Assembly (NCBI GenBank): GCA_900540545.1
Contig: UQGJ01000004.1
Span: 107,564-171,563, forward strand
DNA from: an uncultured Eubacteriales bacterium
Lineage (GTDB): Bacteria > Bacillota > Clostridia > Oscillospirales > Oscillospiraceae
Direction: 5' to 3'
Length of the DNA stretch: 64,000 nt
Part shown: one piece after another, positions 15,578 to 23,865 of the stretch
How the letters are laid out: each line of letters opens with the position of its first letter
Position numbering within the stretch: the stretch's first letter is position 1
Position numbers and translations under genes: made by a program
Notes under the pieces: model-generated
Database searches by the model: none
Told to the model about the DNA's origin: nothing
Seen by the model: the letters and a program-made list of their open reading frames with translations, nothing else

Positions 15578-16072
15578 ATGACCAGGAGCAACGCCAGAGA
15601 AATCGCCGTCCACCTGTCCTTCGCGCTGGGCTTTGCGGACCAGACCGCAGAGGAATTGCTGGCTCAGGCCATGACTCGGGAGAATTTCGAGCAGCTCAAG
15701 GGGGAGGAGCCCCTTTACGGCGAATTTCCCAACGAAAAGCAGCGCGCCTACATAACCGGCCTGGTGCAGGGCGTTTTTGACCACGGAGCAGAGCTGGACG
15801 GCTACATCGCCAAGTACGCCATCGGCTGGGCCTTCTCCCGCATCTCCCGGATGGCATCCGCCATCATGCGGGTGGCCATGTATGAGATTTTATACATGCC
15901 CGACATCCCCGCCGCCGCTGCCATCAACGAGGCCGTGGAGATCGCCAAGCACTACGACACCCCGGAGACCGCCGCCTTTATCAACGGCATCCTGGGGGCC
16001 TTTGTCCGGGGGGAGCTGCCCCCGGAGCGGGCGGCCGCCCCGGCCCCGCAGCCCGAAAGCGACGGGGAGTAA
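15578..16072 (+). CDS. nusB: Transcription antitermination factor NusB
   Basis: 164 residues. NusB helps RNA polymerase read through rRNA operons by binding boxA RNA with NusE (S10). The N-terminal SNAREIAVHLSFALGF block and the C-terminal INEAVEIAKHYDTPETAAFINGIL-like block are diagnostic. There is a short Pro/Ala-rich C-terminal extension. GGGAGGA precedes the ATG. It opens a long operon running to about 26.1 kb. Confidence 0.93.
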   Translation: MTRSNAREIAVHLSFALGFADQTAEELLAQAMTRENFEQLKGEEPLYGEFPNEKQRAYITGLVQGVFDHGAELDGYIAKYAIGWAFSRISRMASAIMRVAMYEILYMPDIPAAAAINEAVEIAKHYDTPETAAFINGILGAFVRGELPPERAAAPAPQPESDGE

Positions 16073-16075
16073 GCC

Positions 16076-17011
16076 ATGCCGGTCGCCATTGGGCTGGACA
16101 CCAGCAACTACACCACCTCTGTGGCCCTGTTCGACGGGTCGGAGGGGTTCAATCTGGGCCGCCTGTTGGAGGTCCCGGAGGGGACCCTGGGCCTGCGGCA
16201 GAGCGACGCCCTGTTTCAGCATGTAAAGCGGCTCCCCTTGCTGGTGCGCCAGCTCCGGGAGGAGGGGCGCATCCCCGGCAGGCTGGATGCCGTGGGGGCC
16301 AGTACGAAGCCCCGCTGGGTGGAGGGGTCCTACATGCCCTGCTTCCTGGCCGGGGAATCCCTGGGCCAAAGCTGGGCTGACCTGCTGGACACGCCCTTCT
16401 ATCCCTGCGCCCATCAGCAGGGCCACGTGGCCGCCGCCGCCTGGTCGGCGGACCGGGCCGACCTGTTGGACAGGCCCCATCTGGCCTGGCACCTCTCCGG
16501 CGGGACCACCGAACTGCTCTATGTAGAGCCGGAGGGGGTCAGCGTCCGCTGTGAACGGGTGGGCGGGACCACCGACATCTCCGCCGGCCAGCTCATCGAC
16601 CGCACCGGGAAGCTCCTGGGACTGGCCTTTCCCGCGGGAAAGGCGCTGGACGGGCTGTCGGAAAATGCTGACAAGGAATTATCCTTTGCGGTAAAACGGC
16701 AGGGATTGGAGTTTTCCCTCTCCGGCGTGGAGAACCAGGTCAAGGCCCTGGCGGAGCGGGGGGAGTCCCCCGCCAATGTGGCCCGGTTCACGCTGGACAC
16801 CGTGGCGGGCATCGTGGAGCGGACCACCCGGGCCGCCCTGGCGCGCTGGCCCGGCCTGCCGGTGCTGTGCTCCGGCGGCGTGGCCTCCAACCGCCGCCTG
16901 CGGGCGACTTTGGGGGGCGCGGTTTTTGCCCCGCCCCGGTACTCCACCGACAACGCTCTGGGCGTGGCGATTCTGGCCCACCGGGCGCTGACGAAGGGAG
17001 TGGAGGCATGA
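16076..17011 (+). CDS. TsaD/Kae1-like protein (paralogue of the t6A enzyme)
   Basis: 311 residues, shorter than the roughly 340 of TsaD. The ASKHA fold is recognisable: GLDTSNYTTSVAL at the N-terminus, a metal motif HQQGH (His113 and His117) in place of the TsaD HxEGH motif, a phosphate loop LSGGTTELL, a late block SGGVASNRRLR and STDNALGVA. TsaD transfers threonylcarbamoyl to A37 of tRNAs reading ANN codons. The differing central region (TDISAGQLIDRTGKLLG) and the location between nusB and xseA suggest a Clostridia-specific paralogue rather than the main TsaD. Activity is unknown. It starts 3 bp after nusB and overlaps xseA by 4 bp. Confidence 0.8.
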   Translation: MPVAIGLDTSNYTTSVALFDGSEGFNLGRLLEVPEGTLGLRQSDALFQHVKRLPLLVRQLREEGRIPGRLDAVGASTKPRWVEGSYMPCFLAGESLGQSWADLLDTPFYPCAHQQGHVAAAAWSADRADLLDRPHLAWHLSGGTTELLYVEPEGVSVRCERVGGTTDISAGQLIDRTGKLLGLAFPAGKALDGLSENADKELSFAVKRQGLEFSLSGVENQVKALAERGESPANVARFTLDTVAGIVERTTRAALARWPGLPVLCSGGVASNRRLRATLGGAVFAPPRYSTDNALGVAILAHRALTKGVEA

Positions 17012-18246
17012 GAGGCGAACAGCCCATTTTGACGGTCTCCCAGGTCAATGAGTACATCAAGGGCCTGCTGGACCGGGACGGCCTGATGGCCGGGCTCTTC
17101 ATCCGGGGCGAGCTGTCCAATTACAAGATGTACCCCTCGGGCCACCACTATTTTTCCCTGAAGGACGAGACCGGTGCCATCCGCTGCGTCATGTTCCGGC
17201 GGGAGGCCGGTCGGCTCCGCTTCCGACCGGAGAACGGCATGAAGGTCATCGCCTTTGGGCGCATCACGGTGTTCCCAAGGGATGGGCAGTATCAGCTATA
17301 CTGCTCCGACCTGACCCCCGACGGGGTGGGGGACCTCCACGTGGCCTTCGAGCAGTTGAAAGAAAAACTCTACCGGGAGGGCCTTTTTGAACCGGCCCAT
17401 AAAAAGCCCATTCCCCGCTATCCCGAGCGAATCGCTTTAATCACCTCCCCCGCGGGCGCAGCGGTGCGGGATATGCTGCGCATCCTGGAGGCCCGCTATC
17501 CGCTGGCCCAGGTAGTCATCCTGCCGGTGCGGGTCCAGGGGGAAGAGGCGGCGGGGGAGATCGCCGGGGCGCTGCGGTACGCCAGCGCCCACCGTCTGGC
17601 CGATCTCATCATCACCGGCCGGGGCGGCGGGTCCATGGAGGACCTGTGGTGCTTCAACGATGAACAGGTGGCCCGGGCCATCTATGACTGCGAGATCCCG
17701 GTCATTTCCGCCGTCGGCCATGAGCCGGACGTGACCATCGCCGACTTCGTGGCCGACCTGCGGGCCGCCACCCCCTCCAACGGGGCCGAATTGGCGGTGC
17801 CGGACCAGAATGAGCTATACGCCAATCTGGGCTATTTTGAGGACAAGCTGCTGTCCGGGATGGAGGGGCGGCTGGACCGGGCCCGCCAAACTCTGGACCG
17901 CCTGAGCCGAAGCCGGGCCCTTCAGGACCCCTTGAACCAGGTCCGGGACCGCAAGCTGGCCCTGGACGGCCAGGGCCGCCGCCTGACCCACGCCCTGTCC
18001 CGGGACCTGGCTGGGGAGCGGGAGCGCTTTGCCCGGCTGGCTGCCTCGTTGGACGCGCTGAGCCCGCTGAAGGTGCTGGGCCGGGGCTACGCCCTGACCC
18101 GAACGGCGGACGGCGGGGTGGTGTCCTCGGTGGAGGACGTGTCGCCGGGGGACGCCATCACCGTGCGCTTGGCTGACGGCGTGCTGGACTGCCATGTGGA
18201 CGACAGGAGGAGAGACCGTAATGCCAGAAAAGAAAAAGACCTTTGA
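17008..18246 (+). CDS. xseA: Exodeoxyribonuclease VII large subunit
   Basis: 412 residues. The N-terminal OB fold (LTVSQVNEYIKGLLDRD, then FIRGELSNYKMYPSGHHYFSLKD-like) is followed by the catalytic domain with ITSPAGAAVRDM, ITGRGGGSMEDLWCFND and AVGHEPDVTIADFVAD. With XseB it degrades single-stranded DNA. The start at 17008 overlaps the previous stop (ATGA); upstream open frame is inside the TsaD-like gene. Confidence 0.96.
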   Translation: MRGEQPILTVSQVNEYIKGLLDRDGLMAGLFIRGELSNYKMYPSGHHYFSLKDETGAIRCVMFRREAGRLRFRPENGMKVIAFGRITVFPRDGQYQLYCSDLTPDGVGDLHVAFEQLKEKLYREGLFEPAHKKPIPRYPERIALITSPAGAAVRDMLRILEARYPLAQVVILPVRVQGEEAAGEIAGALRYASAHRLADLIITGRGGGSMEDLWCFNDEQVARAIYDCEIPVISAVGHEPDVTIADFVADLRAATPSNGAELAVPDQNELYANLGYFEDKLLSGMEGRLDRARQTLDRLSRSRALQDPLNQVRDRKLALDGQGRRLTHALSRDLAGERERFARLAASLDALSPLKVLGRGYALTRTADGGVVSSVEDVSPGDAITVRLADGVLDCHVDDRRRDRNARKEKDL

Positions 18247-18454
18247 GCAGGCCATGACCCGCCTGGAGGAGATCGTCTCCCAGCTGGAGCGGGGGGAGGC
18301 CCCTCTGGAGGAGTCCCTCAAGCTCTTTGAGGAGGGGACGGCCCTGATGAAACAGTGTTCCACCCTGCTGGACAAGGCGGAGCAGAAGGTGACCAAGCTC
18401 ACGGGCGGCCCGGACGGCCAGCCGGTGGAGGTCCCCTTCGACGGGGAGGCGTGA
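18221..18454 (+). CDS. xseB: Exodeoxyribonuclease VII small subunit
   Basis: 77 residues, standard length. TFEQAMTRLEEIVSQLERGE and LEESLKLFEEGTALMK form the helical hairpin that binds XseA. AGGAGGAGAG precedes the ATG at 18221 inside the end of xseA (26 bp overlap). Confidence 0.95.
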   Translation: MPEKKKTFEQAMTRLEEIVSQLERGEAPLEESLKLFEEGTALMKQCSTLLDKAEQKVTKLTGGPDGQPVEVPFDGEA

Positions 18455-19335
18455 GCGTGGACTATCAAAAACAGCTTTCAGAGGACCAGGCGCTGGTGGA
18501 ACAGGCGCTCCAGGATTGCTTTGCCAACCGGGAGCCCATGTCCAACCTCTACGACTCCATGCTGTACAGCCTCCTGGCGGGGGGAAAGCGGGTCCGGCCC
18601 GTGTTGACCCTGGAGGTCTGCCGGATGTGCGGCGGCGACCCGGCTCTGGCCCTGCCCTTTGCCTGCGCCGTGGAGATGATCCACACCTATTCCCTCATCC
18701 ACGACGATCTGCCCTGCATGGACGACGATGACCTGCGCCGGGGCAAGCCCACCAACCACAAGATATACGGCGAGGCAACCGCGGTACTGGCCGGGGACGG
18801 CCTCCTCACCGCCGCCTTCGAGACAGCCCTGATGGCCGGGGACCGGCTGCCCCCGGACCGGGTGGTGGCCGCCGCGGCCTGTCTGGCCAACGCGGCGGGG
18901 GCCCGGGGCATGGTGGGCGGACAGGCCCTGGATATGGCCGCCGAGGGCAGGGCCGTCACCCGCTGGGACGTGGAACAGCTCCAAAAGTTAAAGACCGGGG
19001 CCCTGCTGAGCGCCGCCGCCGAGATGGGCTGCATCGTGGCCGGCGGCGGGGAGTCGGCGCGAAAGGCCGTGGCCCGCTACGCCCGAAAGCTGGGGCTGGC
19101 CTTCCAGGTCCGGGACGATATGCTGGACGTGGAGGGGGACCAGGACACACTGGGCAAGCCCATCGGCTCCGACCAGGCCAACGAAAAGACCACCTTCGTC
19201 TCCCTTTTGGGGATAGACGCGTGCCGCGATATGGTGGCAAAGCTGACGGACGAGGCCGTGGAGGCCCTGGAAGGCTTTGAGGACGCCGGATTTTTGAGCT
19301 GGCTGGCCCGTGTGCTGGCCGGACGGGAGAGCTGA
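18451..19335 (+). CDS. ispA: Polyprenyl (farnesyl/geranyl) diphosphate synthase
   Basis: 294 residues. It condenses isopentenyl diphosphate units in the cytoplasm. The first Asp-rich motif is DDLPCMDDDDLRRG and the second is VRDDMLDVEGD; GGKRVRPVL and the KT-x-n-S region are also present. xseB and dxs in the same operon are the usual partners, and dxs supplies the MEP route. GTG at 18451 overlaps the xseB stop; GTG 18457 is the alternative start. Confidence 0.93.
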   Translation: MSVDYQKQLSEDQALVEQALQDCFANREPMSNLYDSMLYSLLAGGKRVRPVLTLEVCRMCGGDPALALPFACAVEMIHTYSLIHDDLPCMDDDDLRRGKPTNHKIYGEATAVLAGDGLLTAAFETALMAGDRLPPDRVVAAAACLANAAGARGMVGGQALDMAAEGRAVTRWDVEQLQKLKTGALLSAAAEMGCIVAGGGESARKAVARYARKLGLAFQVRDDMLDVEGDQDTLGKPIGSDQANEKTTFVSLLGIDACRDMVAKLTDEAVEALEGFEDAGFLSWLARVLAGRES

Positions 19336-19341
19336 TGGCCC

Positions 19342-19803
19342 ATGGATAATCTGCCAAACTACCACCTCGGCAATCTGATTCTGGTCCTGTCGGCTTCCGC
19401 CTGGGCCATTGCCCAGGTTTTGAAGGTCCTGGGGACCCTGATCCGGCACAAAAAGCTGGACTTCCGGCAGATCATGAGCAGCGGGGGGATGCCCAGCTCC
19501 CACTCCGCCTTTGTCTGCGCCTGCGCCAGCGCCACGGGGACCCTGTACGGCTGGTCCTCGCCCCTGTTTGCCATCGCGGCGGTGGTCGCCATCGTGGTCA
19601 TGTACGACGCGGCCAACGTGCGCAAGGCGGCGGGGGAGCAGGCCAAGATATTGAACTATATGATGGACCACTGGATGGAGATGAAGCCGGAGCTCTTCGG
19701 CAAGGAGCTGAAGGAGCTGTTGGGGCACACCCCCTTCCAGGTGTTTGCCGGGGCGCTGCTGGGCATCGCCGTGGGATTCACAGCCTACCTGTTTCTCTCA
19801 TAA
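19342..19803 (+). CDS. Divergent PAP2 family membrane protein (DUF212)
   Basis: 153 residues with about four membrane segments. Family motifs are QVLKVLGTLIRHKKLDFRQ, SSGGMPSSHSAFVC and VMYDAANVRKAAGEQA. These resemble the acid-phosphatase/vanadium-peroxidase PAP2 core. The position between ispA and dxs suggests an isoprenoid- or undecaprenyl-phosphate-related role, but this is inference. Confidence 0.88.
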   Translation: MDNLPNYHLGNLILVLSASAWAIAQVLKVLGTLIRHKKLDFRQIMSSGGMPSSHSAFVCACASATGTLYGWSSPLFAIAAVVAIVVMYDAANVRKAAGEQAKILNYMMDHWMEMKPELFGKELKELLGHTPFQVFAGALLGIAVGFTAYLFLS

Positions 19804-19836
19804 AATGACGCGATTGCCGCGCCGGGAGGTGCGTTT

Positions 19837-21684
19837 TTGATACCGATTGAAGAAATACCAGACCTGAAAACCATCAGCGACGGCGAGGCCGAGGCCCTCT
19901 GCACCCGCCTGCGGGCGCGGCTGTTGGACGTGGTCTCCCAGACTGGGGGCCACCTAGCCTCCAACCTGGGCGCAGTGGAGATCACCGTGGCCTTCCACCG
20001 GGTCTTTGACACCGGGAAGGACCGGCTGGTCTTTGACGTGGGGCATCAGTGTTACTGCCATAAGATTTTGACGGGGCGGGACGGGGCCATGGGGACCCTC
20101 CGGTCCTTTGGCGGTCTTTCCGGCTACCCCAAGCCCTCGGAGAGCCCTCATGACGCCTTCATCGCGGGGCATGCCTCCAACTCGGTCTCCGTGGCCCTGG
20201 GCATGGCCCGGGCCAGGACCCAGTTGGGGGAGGACTATTACGTTACCGCCCTGCTGGGAGACGGCGCCCTCACCGGCGGGCTGGCCTATGAGGGCCTGTC
20301 CAACGCCGGACAGAGCGGCGAAGCCATGATGGTCATCCTCAACGACAACGGTATGTCCATCACCGAGAGCGTGGGCGGCGTGGCGGAGCATTTGGCCCAT
20401 CAGCGGCTGAAGCCCCAATATCTGCAGTTCAAAAAGGGCTATCGGAAGGTCATGTCCGTGATTCCGGGCGGAAAACAGATATACCGGGTGACCCACAAGG
20501 TCAAGACCGCCATCAAAGAGACCCTGTTGCCTTGCAGCATGTTTGAGGATATGGGCTTCACCTATCTGGGGCCGGTGGACGGTCACGACGTGCGGGGGCT
20601 GACCCGGCTCATGCGCTATGCCAGGGAACTGAACGGCCCCGTCCTGCTTCATGTAAGAACTGTAAAGGGAAAAGGCTATGCACCGGCGGAGGAGAACCCG
20701 GATGCCTTCCACGGGGTCTCCAGGTTCTGTATCCAGACCGGGGAGCCGGTCCAGCCCTCCAAATATACGTTTTCTGACGCCTTTGGCACCGCGATTTGTG
20801 AGCTGGGTGCAGAGGATCGGCGGGTGTGCGCCATCACCGCCGCCATGCGGGACGGCACCGGCCTGGGGGATTTTGCCCAGCGGTACCCGGAGCGCTTTTT
20901 TGACGTGGGCATCGCCGAGGGCCACGCTGTGGCCATGGCGGCGGGCATGGCCCGGCAGGGCAGTCTGCCTGTCTTTGCGGTCTACTCCTCCTTCTTGCAG
21001 CGGGGCTACGACATGCTCCTCCACGATGTGGGCATCCAGGGCCTGCACGTGGTATTCGGCGTGGACCGAGCCGGACTGGTGGGGGAGGACGGCGAGACCC
21101 ATCACGGCATCTTTGACGTGGCCTACCTCTCGTCGGTCCCCGGTATGGCCATCTACGCCCCCGCCAGCTTTGCCGAGGTGCGGACCCTCCTGCGCCACGC
21201 GGTCCGGGCCTGGAAGGGTCCGGCGGCGGTCCGCTACCCCAGAGGGGGAGAGGGGAGCTATACCGGCGACGCGGGGACCGACAATACCGTGCGGCTGAAA
21301 GAAGGACAAGGTGTTACGCTTGTCACATATGGCACCCTGACTGGAGCCGTTTTGGAGGTCGCCGAACTCATGGAACAGGAGGGGCGGAGCTCCGAGGTGT
21401 TCAAGCTCAACCGGGTGTGGCCCTTGGACGATGGGCAGATTTGTGAGTCCCTTCGGAAGACCGGGCGGCTGCTGGTAGCCGAGGAGGTGGTCTCCATGGG
21501 GGGCGTGGGTGTGAAGCTGCTGGCCCGCGCGGCGCAGGAGGGAATCACCCTCAAGGGGGCGGCCCTCTGCAATACCGGAGATTCCTTTGTGACCCAGGGC
21601 ACCGTGACCCAGCTGCGGAAGCTGTGCGGGCTGGACGTGAAATCTTTGACAGAGAAAGCAAGGGAGGTCCTGGGACATGGGTAA
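19837..21684 (+). CDS. dxs: 1-deoxy-D-xylulose-5-phosphate synthase
   Basis: 615 residues. This thiamine-diphosphate enzyme joins pyruvate and glyceraldehyde-3-phosphate in the first step of the MEP pathway. GHQCYCHKILTGR, the ThDP motif GDGALTGGLAYEGLSNAG with NDN, and C-terminal transketolase blocks (YSSFLQRGYDM, RAGLVGEDGETHHG) are in order. It begins with TTG at 19837, with GGGAGGT 6 bp upstream; no in-frame ATG gives a complete N-terminus. Confidence 0.96.
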   Translation: MIPIEEIPDLKTISDGEAEALCTRLRARLLDVVSQTGGHLASNLGAVEITVAFHRVFDTGKDRLVFDVGHQCYCHKILTGRDGAMGTLRSFGGLSGYPKPSESPHDAFIAGHASNSVSVALGMARARTQLGEDYYVTALLGDGALTGGLAYEGLSNAGQSGEAMMVILNDNGMSITESVGGVAEHLAHQRLKPQYLQFKKGYRKVMSVIPGGKQIYRVTHKVKTAIKETLLPCSMFEDMGFTYLGPVDGHDVRGLTRLMRYARELNGPVLLHVRTVKGKGYAPAEENPDAFHGVSRFCIQTGEPVQPSKYTFSDAFGTAICELGAEDRRVCAITAAMRDGTGLGDFAQRYPERFFDVGIAEGHAVAMAAGMARQGSLPVFAVYSSFLQRGYDMLLHDVGIQGLHVVFGVDRAGLVGEDGETHHGIFDVAYLSSVPGMAIYAPASFAEVRTLLRHAVRAWKGPAAVRYPRGGEGSYTGDAGTDNTVRLKEGQGVTLVTYGTLTGAVLEVAELMEQEGRSSEVFKLNRVWPLDDGQICESLRKTGRLLVAEEVVSMGGVGVKLLARAAQEGITLKGAALCNTGDSFVTQGTVTQLRKLCGLDVKSLTEKAREVLGHG

Positions 21685-22489
21685 AAAGCGCCTGGATGTG
21701 CTGGTCTGTGAACGGGGCCTGGTGGACAGCCGCCAGCGCGCCCAGGCCGTCATCATGTCTGGACAGGTCTATGTCAACGGCCAGAAGGCTAGTAAAGCAG
21801 GGACCCCTGTCGAAGAGGATGCGGAGATTGAGGTCCGGGGGCAGACCCTGCGGTATGTGAGCCGGGGGGGCCTGAAGCTGGAAAAGGCGATGGAGACTTG
21901 GCCCATCGACCTGAATGGGGCGGTCTGTGCCGATATCGGGGCCTCTACCGGGGGATTTACGGACTGTATGCTTCAAAATGGGGCTAGGAAGGTCTACGCG
22001 GTGGATGTGGGCTATGGGCAACTGGCCTGGAGCCTGCGCAGCGATGAGCGGGTGGTCTGCCTGGAGCGGACCAACGCCCGGTACCTGACCCGGGAGCAAA
22101 TCCCGGAAGCCCTTGATTTCGCAAGTATTGACGTGTCCTTTATCTCGTTGAAAATCATCCTGCCGCCTCTGCGGGCGCTGTTGAAGCCGGAGGGGCATAT
22201 CGTCTGCCTCATCAAGCCGCAGTTTGAGGCCGGGCGGGAAAAAGTGGGGAAAAAGGGAGTCGTGCGGGACCCTGAAATCCACTTAGAAGTGCTGGAAAAC
22301 TTCCTGGTGAACGCCCAAAACGCCGATTTTTGTGTAAAGGGAATCACCTTTTCCCCAATACGGGGCCCGGAGGGCAACATTGAGTATTTGGGCTACCTGT
22401 CCCCAAGGGCGGGGGAGCCTTATGACGGGGACCTGGCCGCGCTGGTGCGGGAATCCCACGAAGTGCTGGAAGAGGCGAGTCATCCGTGA
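21677..22489 (+). CDS. tlyA: TlyA family rRNA (cytidine-2'-O)-methyltransferase
   Basis: 270 residues. An N-terminal S4 RNA-binding domain (KRLDVLVCERGLVDSRQRAQ) is followed by an FtsJ-type methyltransferase with SAM motif DIGASTGGFTDCML at about residues 87-100. Homologues methylate 16S C1409 and 23S C1920, giving capreomycin sensitivity. It overlaps dxs by 8 bp. Confidence 0.93.
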   Translation: MGKKRLDVLVCERGLVDSRQRAQAVIMSGQVYVNGQKASKAGTPVEEDAEIEVRGQTLRYVSRGGLKLEKAMETWPIDLNGAVCADIGASTGGFTDCMLQNGARKVYAVDVGYGQLAWSLRSDERVVCLERTNARYLTREQIPEALDFASIDVSFISLKIILPPLRALLKPEGHIVCLIKPQFEAGREKVGKKGVVRDPEIHLEVLENFLVNAQNADFCVKGITFSPIRGPEGNIEYLGYLSPRAGEPYDGDLAALVRESHEVLEEASHP

Positions 22490-23352
22490 AAGTGGTATTG
22501 AGTCCGAATCCCTACCGGGACCGGGGGCTGAAGGCGGCCCTCCGCGCCCAGGAGATTCTGCGGGCCGGCGGGGTGGAGACGGCCATGTGCCTGCCCTTCG
22601 CCTTGGACAACAATGGCCGCTCTGAGCTGCCTAAAGGGCAGAATTACCGGAATATGCAGGCGGAGCTGGAGCGGGCGGGGATGCTGATTTGCTTCGGCGG
22701 GGACGGGACCATCCTCCACGCGGCCAGGGACGCTTACAGCCGGAACATTCCCATTTTGGGGGTGAACATGGGCAGCGTGGGCTTTATGGCCGAGCTGGAG
22801 CACAGCGAGTTGGACATGCTCTCCCGGGTGGGCGAGGGAAAGTACAGCGTGGAGTCCAGAATGATGCTGGACGTGACCGTCCGCCGTGGGCGGGAGGTCC
22901 TGTACCGGGACGTGGCGCTGAACGACGCCGTTATCACCAAGGGGGCGGTGGCCCGGGTCATCGATATGGTGGTCCGAGGGGACGGGGTGCACATCTACGA
23001 CTACTCCGGCGACGGGGTGGTGCTGTCCACTCCCACCGGCTCCACGGCCTACTCCATGTCGGCGGGGGGGCCCATCGTGGAGCCCACGTCGGAGAATATC
23101 CTGGTGACTCCCATCTGCGCCCACTCTCTCCATGCAAAGCCCCTGGTCATGGGCCGGGACCGGGTGGTGTCGGTTCGGATCGGAAAGCTGTCAAGGAAAA
23201 CCGCTTACCTGTCTGTGGACGGCGGCAGGGCCTTCAAGCTCTGCGGCGGGGACGCCGTAGAGGTGCGCCGGTCGGAGCGGGTCACCCAGCTGGTGCGGCT
23301 GAGCGACCGCAGTTTTTATGAGATCATCAATCAAAAATTGGGAAGGGCGTGA
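22486..23352 (+). CDS. nadK: NAD kinase
   Basis: 288 residues. It makes NADP. GGDGTILHAAR is the nucleotide-binding GGDG loop, followed by GVNMGSVGFMAELE and STPTGSTAYSMSAGGPIV. The GTG start overlaps the tlyA stop. The tlyA-nadK-argR-recN order is a standard Firmicutes arrangement. Confidence 0.95.
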   Translation: MKVVLSPNPYRDRGLKAALRAQEILRAGGVETAMCLPFALDNNGRSELPKGQNYRNMQAELERAGMLICFGGDGTILHAARDAYSRNIPILGVNMGSVGFMAELEHSELDMLSRVGEGKYSVESRMMLDVTVRRGREVLYRDVALNDAVITKGAVARVIDMVVRGDGVHIYDYSGDGVVLSTPTGSTAYSMSAGGPIVEPTSENILVTPICAHSLHAKPLVMGRDRVVSVRIGKLSRKTAYLSVDGGRAFKLCGGDAVEVRRSERVTQLVRLSDRSFYEIINQKLGRA

Positions 23353-23810
23353 CGGCGTTGAAATCCAAGCGGCAGTCGGAAATCCTGCGGATCATTGAAG
23401 AGGTGGACGTGGAGACCCAGGACCAGCTTCTGGCGGAGCTGAAAAACCGGGGTATGAGCTCCACCCAGGCCACCATTTCCCGGGACATCAAGGAACTGCA
23501 TTTAATCAAGGAACTGACCAGCTACGGGACCTATAAGTATGCGGTATCCGGCCGGAAGGCCAGCTTGAATTTCGCCGGGCGCCTGCGTACCATTTTTAAG
23601 GAGGGGGTCACCTCCTTTGACCGGGCCCAGAATATCGTGGTGCTCAAGACCATGCCGGGACTGGCTTCAGCCGCCTGCGCCGCTATCGACGGGATGGACA
23701 TCGGCGACCTGGTTGGCAGCCTTGCCGGGGACGACACCGCCATTTTGATCATGCGGGACACCGAAAAGGCGGAGGCGTTCTGCGAGGAGATACGGGAGAT
23801 GCTGCGGTAG
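23349..23810 (+). CDS. argR: Arginine repressor ArgR/AhrC
   Basis: 153 residues. An N-terminal winged helix (KSKRQSEILRIIEEVDVETQ, SSTQATISRDIKELHL) and the C-terminal oligomerisation/arginine-binding domain (GMDIGDLVGSLAGDDTAILIM) are intact. It senses arginine and regulates arginine metabolism. GTG 23349 overlaps nadK by 4 bp; TTG at 23358 (giving MKSKRQS) is an equally good start. Confidence 0.93.
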   Translation: MTALKSKRQSEILRIIEEVDVETQDQLLAELKNRGMSSTQATISRDIKELHLIKELTSYGTYKYAVSGRKASLNFAGRLRTIFKEGVTSFDRAQNIVVLKTMPGLASAACAAIDGMDIGDLVGSLAGDDTAILIMRDTEKAEAFCEEIREMLR

Positions 23811-23865
23811 GACGGCCGCAAGGGCCGGCGTCTACAAGGGCAGAAGGGAAAAAGGGGGCTGAAAT

